Assembly: GCF_000150275.1 (NCBI RefSeq)
Contig: NW_002060943.1
Span: 5,421,950 to 5,485,949, forward strand
Direction of reading: 5' to 3'
DNA length: 64,000 nucleotides
DNA from: Trichoplax adhaerens
Lineage: Eukaryota; Placozoa; Uniplacotomia; Trichoplacea; Trichoplacidae
Shown here: positions 55,401-64,000 of the stretch, one piece after another
Layout: each line of letters opens with the position of its first letter
Numbering within the stretch: position 1 is the stretch's first letter
Notes under the pieces: model-generated
Seen by the model: the letters and a program-made list of their open reading frames with translations, nothing else
What the model was told of the DNA's origin: nothing
Database searches by the model: none
Position numbers and translations under genes: made by a program

Positions 55401-58400
55401 AGGAAGATAAATCTCCTTAGAGCTAAGCTGAATGATTTAAATGGCAATTTCTAGATACTGCAACCCTACTGGATGTAAGTAATTTTGCAATAGAAATTGA
55501 GGTCATGCAGCTGCTTGGAAATGAAAGTCCCCACATTATTAAAATGTTACATTGCTGCCATTCGTCAGGTAATTCAAGTATTGGAGTTACAGTTGTACAT
55601 CTGCTGCAATATGGAATCTTGTCTCCTTATGATACAATTGATATATGTTAATCTTTATTTGAGCCTAGCTTCAATACGATATTTTAAAAGAATAATAGGA
55701 ATTATAAGATGTCATTTCCTCGTGTTGGAGTTCCTAAGTGATCACTAGAATCAAAATCGCACGAACTGAAGATATTTATGATACCACTACTCATTAGAAG
55801 TAGGCTAGTTAGTTATGATGTAATCAGTTAATTAATAATGTAGTGGAATTCATCCAAGATGCTACACTAAAACCTAGTTCTTTCCCATGAAAATACTTGT
55901 AGTGACGGATTAAAAGTAATAAATCTACTGGTACCAGACTAACAGTAAATGGCTATTAAGTACTGCCCAAAACATCAGTTGATTTAATTATAAAATTTCG
56001 TTCAATAAAAATTGAGATACAAAAATATTATTTGAGGACCCTATAGAATTTCTAAAATTTTGCTGACGGGAAAATAGATTAAATTTGAAACCGTCAAGAA
56101 TTGAGTAGAATATAAATATCGAAATATAATTGCAACAACTTTAAGTAATTTTACTTATTGCATATTTTATTTTCTTTTATCATTAAATTGCGTACGGAAA
56201 TTCTATAGAATTATCATATATCGTCATGGAATATGCAGAACATGGAGATTTACTGCGTTACTTACGTAGTCATTCTGGATTTGGAAAGGAAGGAGGATAC
56301 GTTGATTATACTTATATTGCACGTACCGACAAAGATTTATCTTCAACTGAAATGACGAAATTTATATGGCAAATTGCTCAAGCGATGCACTTTTTAGAAT
56401 CTAAACTAGTAAGTCAACTGATTTTAGAACGATTTACGGTTTTAAGATCTACATTGGCAAGAGATCACAGGAATGACAGTTAGAGGGGCTTTTTAAGTCC
56501 TAGTACTTTTGCACGATATACCGAGATAGCTCATCGTACATACTGTATAGGTACTAAAGCTATTTATAGTACTAGCCAGTTACGCTTTTCATCAAATAAA
56601 TCTTAACTACCTAAACTAAAATGAGATATTTAATGATTGTACAGTTTATCTGAAGTAAAATATATTTTCATTAATAATGTCTAATTAAGATTAGTTATTA
56701 TCTGCTTAATAGATAATAATTTATTCATTTAGTAATTTAGGGAAGGATGGTTGAAAATTGAATCATCTTTAAATTAAAACATATAATATTTCAGTGTTAA
56801 TCATCGTGTGAAGATGGTTGAATGTTTTAGATCTTCTTTAAAATACGTATGTAATGATTATGCTATAATTTATTCGTAGTGAAACATATAAAGATAATCA
56901 GGCATTAGATTACCTTCATACGGGAGGATTGACTATCTAAGTACATATAAACAGATTGAATGATAGTCGCACCATTTTGTGATCTGTAATAATTCTCAAC
57001 TTAAATAAGGTACTCAAATGATCAAATGTCGCAATATTTTCATAATATGAGACCTAATTACTCGCGAAATAAGGCTAAAACGTGGCTTAATGATAAATTA
57101 AACGATGATGATGATATAATTTCTGTGATGTTTAATAACTCCAATAGTGTATGTAAATAGTTAGATATTGAATTACTTTCTTAATATAAGGTTTACCTGT
57201 CTAGTAGTTTTCAGCTTTTTACAATGGTCTATTTTATGAGGTATACGAAAAAGACAAGATATTAAATTGATTAAAGTTAATAGCGTAAGCCTACTTACCT
57301 AAATATAATTGGCAAGTGACAGCAATTTCACTTACAAACCGTCTATCGTCGTAGTAGGAGATCAGTTGTTGTACTAAGGTCTAAAAAGAGAATGCGAGTG
57401 CTTGGAAACTAGACTTATCGGATCCATCGTAATGAATTGTTTGCGTGATATATTCGTAGATTATTCATCGTGATTTAGCTGCTAGGAATATCCTTTTAGC
57501 CACTGATAGCCATGATGGTATGGTTTGTCGTTTATCTGACTTTGGTCTAGCACGCGATGTCTCTAAAATTAAAGTATATCACGAAACCAACAAGGTTTGT
57601 ACTTTCGTAAACGGTATTTCAAAATGAATCTCTACCCACAACATTTACATTGATCCATCAGTATCGATACTGGTGTCTATAAGTCAAATAAAATGGTGAT
57701 GACCATGTTTTATGCGGGTTTTTAGCACCTTTTATTGATATCTCTTATAATCATATGTATAATTTTATATGTTATATATCTATTGCTAAATTGTTATATC
57801 TATACTCTATAGGAAGTTAAGCTACCAATGAAATGGATGGCTTACGAATCTATTAGGGAAAATCTCTATTCCATAAAAAGCGATAGGTATAGTAAATTCT
57901 ATTTGATATCAAGTACGTTTTGAATTATTATTAAGTAATCAGATGCTAAACTTTACATACTCAGGCTTGAGCTATAAGAAATTAATAGCTTATTTCAGAG
58001 TAGTTTAGTTAAGATTTTAAATAATTTGTATGTTACCTGCTACTTTGGCAATAACATTTATGAACTTTCACAATTTAGATGGTCGTTTGGTATACTTATG
58101 TGGGAGATTATTACCTTTGGTAAGAATAATTAGCAATACTTTTGCTGATTATCTGCATAATTTGAAGCTTTTTGAAGGATAACATTCCAATGTTACGTTT
58201 TTATGGTCCAATTTTTTAGAAGAGAGCTTAACGTCATTAGTTGCATACAATTAATATAGCAATAATACATTATATACTAAAATTTAATAGCAAAATACTA
58301 CTGAGATTTACGGTAAGCTGCCCTATAATTAGTATTAGCACGAAACTGGCTTTTTACTCATGTAACTACTGGTTTGTAGGTGGGAGACCCTATTCGGAAT

Positions 58401-58914
58401 TTCGTAATCCAAGACAGTTGAGAAGTGCAATTATTTCCGGCCATCGACTTGCTAAACCGGATCATTGCTCTGATGAGATGTAATAAATAATATGATAGTG
58501 TAATTAATAGCACAATTTTGATACATTGAGAGCACAAGGTATTTATTTTTCAGTCAGTAACCTTAATAAATAAACATTTTATTCTAAATCGGAATAGTTT
58601 TGAAATTATGACTTCATGTTGGGATGCAAATCCTGATAATCGGCCTTCTTTCTCCACGTTGTTGGATAAATTGGATGAAATCATTAATGATACAGAGGTA
58701 GGCATTCATTTTTATTCTTAAATTTAACATCATGGCGGCAAGAAATGATTTGATATGGTGTATTGATTATCATCCTTGTGTCAATTTGGACATGATATCA
58801 TTGGATATTTAGGGGTATTTATCGATGGATCAATTCGATCCAACCAATTATGTTTATCTTGATTTCGATGATGAGGATGAAAATTTACGGGAGGATGTTT
58901 CCACGCCGGATTAA
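46442..58914 (+). CDS. Receptor tyrosine kinase with sushi and EGF ectodomain
   Basis: Single-pass membrane receptor, ligand unknown. Exons: 46442-46523, 47649-47816, 47956-48081, 48706-49098, 49317-49496, 49575-49700, 49857-49985, 51216-51467, 51666-51785, 51908-52081, 52674-52790, 53381-53740, 53849-53974, 54187-54327, 54731-54942, 55067-55274, 55455-55568, 56209-56408, 57460-57594, 57813-57886, 58079-58119, 58380-58479, 58598-58697, 58813-58914; 1259 residues. Order: signal peptide 1-27, sushi, 4 EGF, sushi (257-316), 5 EGF, sushi (526-583), 6 EGF, Thr-rich stalk, membrane segment (~863-885), kinase. Most EGFs begin D-I/V-N/D-E-C, the calcium-binding type. Kinase: GRGAFGEVYKG, VAVKLL, HRDLAARN, DFG; the usual APE is AYE. 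The tail has NYVYLDF. No named orthologue is claimed. Confidence 0.93.
48251..48584 (+). repeat. 167-bp tandem duplication in an intron of the receptor kinase gene
   Basis: GCTCATTAGACCAG occurs at 48251 and again at 48418. Following blocks repeat in the same order, ending with TCGATATTAATGC-like stretches. The two copies have diverged. Confidence 0.7.
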
Positions 58915-61844
58915 GATATTCATCGACTACTAAGTTTGCATACTGTATTATCATTATATAGGTAGTTTTTTGTTTAAAGTACGGTATGTAAAATTAATTT
59001 AAGTTTATTTAACATTTTGCGTTATTCTATATTGAAGACCCATGTAATCAACGAGTATGTCTGCGTATTGCAAAGTAAATAATCACTGATTAATTATGGA
59101 TGAGTTCTTTTCGAAATATTTGTTTTACACTTTGATAATAAACGTGTTAAGTTCTTCATTAACAGTACGAGTTGTGCTACGGCATCTCAATCTTTATTTT
59201 ATTTCATTCCATTTCATTGCAAATTAAGATTACAAGTGCTATTAGCCAGGTTTTACATAATGTTTTTGTGGAATTGAGTATCATTCGACAGGAAGTAAAG
59301 ATTTGTTAATGAGCTTAAAGTCTTAGATGGTTGTCAATATATTTAGCAGACTTTTTATCAGTAAAATTAGAAGAGAGCTGTACACGTATCCAATTACTAT
59401 TATTCGATTAGCAATAAAGTTTTGTTGGAGATTACAATGTAAACTGGTCAATGGGTGCGTTAAATCTGTTAATAGAAGCTCGCATATTTCGATCGACAAG
59501 AAATATTTTTTAATCCTATTTATAATACAAAACTGTTTAGAGACGCCATTATACCACAAAGATCGGTATTCACAAAATTGGCATAATCAAGATGGATAAG
59601 ATAAATTGTGTTATATGTGCGAGATGATACAATAATAAATTAATGAATCTTATATGCGTATTCATTCTACTCATGCTATATAAAACTAACGATATCAAAA
59701 TAATTATGAGCTTAAAAAGGATCAACATAGTGTGTGTGAATAAATACAAAATTTAAATAAAGCCATAAAAACAAGACCGGAATCGTCAAATTAATAAAGA
59801 CTTTAAATGCTAACATATTCCATCCAATTACTTTATCACACTAAAGCTATTGGTATTGGAACTAGTAGCACATTTATGATGAACAAGAGACAATAAAACT
59901 TGAGATACACAATAATAAGAGGGTAAATAAGATTAAAAATTAATAAAGACTTCACGTAAATCTATGCAATTTACTTATTTACACAGTAACAATTAGTAAC
60001 TCAAAAATCGGCATAAATAAGATAGAAAAATTCAAGACAGGACATAAAAGATAATAAAAACTAGCTGATGCAATTATATACATATTAATTATCAAATATT
60101 CACTCACAATATGCAACTAACCTATTAGCACAGTATAACCAATTCTGAATTAACTAATTAATAAGTTAACAGATTAATATAATTGTGATATTTATCAGCG
60201 ATTCATTAATATTTAAAAGCTATTAGTTATGATACTAACAGTTGTTTATCTCCTCAAAATTGCTAGCTAGTTTTAATTTTTGTGTCTACTGAAATAATTC
60301 ATTTCATTAGTTTTATTAGCAATAGCTGTAACTACATCTGTAACATGGTGGATAAATTAATGTTATTGGTGTCGACATACTAACCTTAATTACTTTTAAA
60401 TCATATATTAAAATTTGAAGGCATACTTATTAATATTTGCCTTTACCGAAAAAAACGATTTCCTGTACTAATTGACTGAATTTGAAAATTTAAGCTAGAC
60501 TCTCACAGCACTATAGATATTATAACAACTATTTACTCGGTTAAAGTATTTAAAGACCAAATTTTAAGGTTATTTTTTACATATAAACACTTTAGATATA
60601 TTGATTGCCTCAATCAATGCATTTTTTACTTTATTTTAGCCCTCAGTAAATATCCAAGTGATTTAAAATTCTACAAACTATAAGATTGATCAAAATTTTT
60701 TTGAAGACAATACTCTAATTAATAACCGTTATCCAATATAGCTAGTGATATACTGATAAAGGCTGAGAATTTTCTAGTTAAGGATAAAGAAATTTGGCCT
60801 CTTTTATTATCACAATTTTTAGAATCTCATGTATACTGATTATTTATCCGAAGATATTGTACTACATAAATGAATCATATCATATGTTTATTGGTAGTTT
60901 TAATTGTTATTTTACTACCTAGTAACAACTAACAAAAAGCAAGAATAGAAAACCCGCAATTCGTCAATCACGCTTTAGTTATTTTTAAAATTGAGATCTA
61001 TCCGATATTTGGTTTTTATTAGCCTCCGATTTCAATACCAGATTATTGCAGTTTATTATCAACAGATAGGATTGTATACCGTATAAGGAACCTTAAGGTA
61101 TTTTTCATTAGATCGAGTGCAATAGTATTATATAATTAACCTCGCCAGCTGCAAGTATCAGAAAAAATGCCACATTTTAACAGATTCTAAGTTCCGCTAT
61201 AGGAAGTAGCCGTATTCTTCTTTAATATCCACCTAAATAATGATTGATATCTTGAATACGCTTTGTTAAGAATTAATATTTTGGTAATTTACCGTTATAT
61301 GTTAGAAAGAAAGAATTCTATTTGGTAAATAGAAATATTTCTTGAACTCGATTAGTTTTACAAATGCAAATTACTTTTCATAAACCTCTATAGAAATTAG
61401 GTCAATTGCTTATTCGATGCCGAGTTTTCATCATGTACAATTGTATTTCGATATGTACAGAGGTCACGATGAGCGAATTTAAAATGTAATCGATGTATTC
61501 AATGGATTTCCCCTACTTTCTTTAATGCCATCAATACTGTCGGTTTTCTTTTGGTAATAAGTTATGTTGATCAAGTGTTCACTCCGATTCTAGACGTACA
61601 TACTTCAAGTTCAAGACAGAAAATATCTTGAATAAATTACCATGCCGCTTATTTTGACAAGAAATATTTAAAAGATATTGATAAATTCATTCTATAACTA
61701 AATATTAGTCAATCAAACAATATCTAGAATAGTTTCATAAGTGTAGTCTTGCATTCTGAAGTCTTATTAATAACAGCCATAACATATGACGCTATTTCAA
61801 TGAAAAACAATGCGTAATATAGCTTTAAAATGATTGTATTATAT
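58915..61844. other. Non-coding gap after the receptor kinase gene
   Basis: Starts with the receptor kinase 3' UTR; an AATAAA hexamer lies at 59137-59142. The rest is very AT-rich, with loosely repeated AAATTAATAAAGACTT blocks near 59790 and 59938. Open frames are short and match no family. Confidence 0.45.
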
Positions 61845-62041
61845 TGTTAGAATAGGTACAGAAGTATCTATCGTCTGGTGATGGATTGCCTCCAACTCGA
61901 CGCATAATAAATGTATGGAATGCATTTTTCATAGCGTAGATATTGAAGCCGCCCGATTACTTTTTGAATGGGCCTCGTCTTGTTAGAATACGTGCAGCAG
62001 TAACTATCGTCTGCTGATGGATTACCTCTAACTCGACGCAT
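61845..62041 (+). repeat. Direct repeat, 61 bp, period 136
   Basis: TGTTAGAATA starts both copies (61845 and 61981), and ACTCGACGCAT ends both (61905 and 62041). About 50 of 61 positions agree. Probably the remains of a tandem duplication. Confidence 0.75.
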
Positions 62042-62119
62042 GGTCAAGCATTGCTAAAATAGCCTTTCCTTTTTATTAATCCTTTCGCAGTTCAACTATA
62101 TACAGTACTGTATATATAG

Positions 62120-62226
62120 GTTACGGCCAAAACCCGAAGTTGGCCAATACGCGTATTGCCCGGGTAATATTGGCCATTACGCGTAGTGCCCGGGCCAATA
62201 CGCGGACTTCGGGTTTTGGCCGTAAC
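62120..62226. mobile_element. 107-bp foldback (MITE-like) element
   Basis: Perfect 21-bp terminal inverted repeats: 62120-62140 begins GTTACGGCCAAAACCC, and 62206-62226 is its exact complement. Inside are two near-identical direct copies of TTGGCCAATACGCGTA followed by TGCCCGGG (62140 and 62170). The element is GC-rich, in sharp contrast with its flanks, and is bordered by TATATA-type sequence on both sides, possibly a target duplication. It codes for nothing. Confidence 0.7.
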
Positions 62227-62392
62227 ATATATACAGACTAGTAAATTTGTAATTTCAATACAGACTGTGCTTAGCTATGCAGTCGCCTTTAGTATACGTT
62301 GAATTTGGATGATAATACTGTATACCATACTATGATGATGCTCAAGATTGAATTTATGCTTACTCACTGCTTACGGAGGAAATTTACAGCAG

Positions 62393-63117
62393 TAGTGTAC
62401 ACTGTACAGTATCGTACGATTTGGGCCACTGTAGTTGAGTGTAGAACAGTACTGTAGAGTAGAGTGACGCAAGTGGTGTCCATCCATCCAGTCCAGGTGT
62501 ACCGCATAAAACGAATCAAAGAAAAGAAAGAAACCTCGGTAGTAATTTCAACAGTAAAATACTATGGACTACGAAAAGGAAAGAAAGAAGGACGTAAAAC
62601 GGCCATCAGTGCAAAATTATGTCGAGGCCTATCATTTTTTCCCTTCATTCTACTATACGGTAGCAATGAAACCGTCTACCATACTGTCCAAAACCAACTT
62701 AGCAGCTCATTTGGATTTCCATCGCGGACAGCAAGTACCTTACGTATACAGTACTGCACAGCAGTGTTTTTACACTAGACCGTTGCGATGTTTCAGTGGT
62801 ACCTATGACGATATTTGGAAGAAAGCTAAACGGTCGGCTTTACCCCTTAATAAAACAGTCTATAGGACTGTACCGGTACCGGCATACCTTTGCCTTTGTT
62901 TGAGGGCCTTTGTACTGTACAGTCCAGTCCATCATCAGTACAGTACTTTGTCATCGTACTGTACACTGTACTAAACTGTACTGTGCAGTCGGCACACCGA
63001 GTCATCGGCCATGACGAAATACAGTACAGTACAGTACAGTACAGTACAGTACTGTACAGTGTACAGTACAGCCAGAAGGGGGAGCACTGTACACTGTACA
63101 CTGTGCAGTGTACAGTA
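62393..63117. repeat. Dense ACAGT/ACTGT palindrome cluster 2
   Basis: The same pentamer palindromes as in cluster 1 reappear here, ending about 90 bases before the PSMD2 start codon. The core (62912-63117) includes a run of about seven head-to-tail ACAGT units near 63020-63050, followed by inverted units. Some single-copy DNA is included (62500-62900). Confidence 0.85.
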
Positions 63118-63206
63118 TATTGCATGCTACGCAGAATCATATCACTTCGTTTCGCTGCGGACGACACAACATCACCTGTGATATTATCCAATCCAGAAAG
63201 GAAAAG

Positions 63207-64000
63207 ATGGCCAAAGGAGAAGAAGCACAGATTCAAGTTTTATCCGATGATAAATCAAAGAAATCGGAAGAGCCTAATGGTAAAGAGATTAAAAAGGATG
63301 ACCCTGTCGAAGAAGAAGATGAAGAACTGGTGAGTTATGGATAGCAAACAAAGGCTAACATGGCCTTCATTCTACCTTTCAAACTGTTGAATGCGATACT
63401 AAAGCTTGCACTACAGTCTACCATCGACTGTAGTCAGTCTACTGACTGGACTTCTACTACTAGTCTACTGTATAGTAAGGGAGTGGACTTACGGGACTCT
63501 TTTTGTCCATGACTCCACGCTTAGTAGCGGTTCTAATTGAAATCGATCAGAGGAGACAGTATTGAATGAGCAAGCGATATTCACTAAATTAAAGTGATGA
63601 TGGTGTAGTTGAACCATCAGATAATTAGAATCCATTTTTAGATTGATACTACGATCTGCCATGATCAATCGTTCGAAGATTGTGAGAGAGAGAGAAAAAA
63701 AATATCTGGTAGCCATGGTAAAATGGAAACTAGATACTTTTTTTTGCCTGGCTTGGATCAATGAGTGGATACTGTATATTTACGTACCATAATGATTCCG
63801 TGAAGTTGGCAGATTATTTTTCCTGATCGTATACAGCCAATGATTGAAATAAGTGTATCTATAATTGTTTGCTTTTAGTCGGAGGAAGATGAACAGTTAA
63901 AGGAAGAATTGAACATGTTGGTTGAAAGGTTACAGGTAAGCACGATAGTCATTTCTACCAAGAATGGCGTACTCAAGCACATCTTTTAGGTGCATAACAT
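63207..64000 (+). CDS. PSMD2: PSMD2/Rpn1, 26S proteasome regulatory subunit (N-terminal part)
   Basis: Base subunit of the 19S regulatory particle that docks ubiquitin receptors and ubiquitin-like shuttle proteins. Exon 1 is 63207-63329 and exon 2 is 63879-63935, joined in phase 0. The first is a charged, disordered tail (MAKGEEAQIQVLSDDKS, then acidic). The second gives SEEDEQLKEELNMLVERLQ, which matches the family's SEEDKQLQDELEMLVERL. The ATG sits in good context (AAAAGATGG). An acceptor-like TTTTAG at 63984-63989 may begin exon 3, but the few bases left cannot confirm it. The remaining ~850 residues are beyond the window. Confidence 0.88.
63411..63447. repeat. Two overlapping hairpins in PSMD2 intron 1
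   Basis: CTACAGTC (63411-63418) pairs with GACTGTAG (63426-63433). AGTCAGT (63432-63438) pairs with ACTGACT (63441-63447). Both are exact. They probably belong to the same short-palindrome style seen in the clusters nearby. Confidence 0.7.

Noticed and set aside
62464-62974. Two overlapping plus-strand open frames of 104 and 136 codons
   Set aside because: They run into the palindrome cluster, show no recognisable domain, overlap each other in different frames, and have no clear splice partners. A short unknown gene or PSMD2 leader sequence cannot be excluded.
62847-63333. Open frames on both strands across the second palindrome cluster
   Set aside because: They are produced by the self-complementary ACAGT/ACTGT array, which is stop-poor in several frames. 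Only the part from 63207 in the PSMD2 frame is real.

Overview
The window is AT-rich nuclear DNA from an animal. Genes are cut into many short exons (often 40-150 bases) by introns of mostly 60-1,200 bases with GT..AG ends. The proteins read from them are typical metazoan families: a Hem/NCKAP1 WAVE-complex subunit, tropomyosin, Vilse/ARHGAP39, dihydropyrimidinase, and a receptor tyrosine kinase with EGF and sushi modules. Ten genes in 64 kb, high AT, small intergenic gaps and one lineage-specific receptor kinase suggest a small-genome early-branching animal. A placozoan (Trichoplax-like) is my best guess, but this is inference and no species marker was seen. Exon coordinates below come from reading splice sites by eye, requiring the reading frame to stay open and the spliced peptide to match the family.

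Layout. 1-7416 (+): NCKAP1/Hem, 5' end outside the window, at least 36 exons. 8203-10096 (-): METTL1 tRNA m7G methyltransferase, 8 exons. 10851-12612 (+): NTMT1 protein N-terminal methyltransferase, 2 exons, head-to-head with METTL1. 12613-17339: repeat-bearing gap. 17340-18077 (-): intronless tropomyosin. 20169-21983 (-): ZNF622/Rei1 60S biogenesis factor, 3 exons. 23301-23984 (-): ribosomal protein eL15, 2 coding exons. 25201(?)-34511 (+): ARHGAP39/Vilse-type WW-MyTH4-RhoGAP protein. 36380(?)-43128 (+): dihydropyrimidinase, 17 exons plus a probable start-codon exon. 46442-58914 (+): receptor tyrosine kinase with 3 sushi and 15 EGF modules, 24 exons. 63207-end (+): first exons of PSMD2/Rpn1 of the 26S proteasome.

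The neighbours form no operon or pathway. Two loose themes are visible: ribosome/tRNA factors (METTL1, ZNF622, eL15) and Rac/Rho-actin control (NCKAP1, tropomyosin, ARHGAP39). Non-coding DNA is marked by ACAGT/ACTGT pentamers forming TACTGTACAGTA palindromes. They are dense in two clusters (25281-26545 and 62393-63117), with a 75-bp minisatellite, a 107-bp foldback element and several decayed tandem repeats.

The most notable observations are two U12-type AT-AC introns inside the MyTH4 and RhoGAP coding parts of ARHGAP39, several GC-AG introns, and the unusual EGF/sushi receptor kinase. Thirteen consecutive exons of its ectodomain are all phase 1-1.
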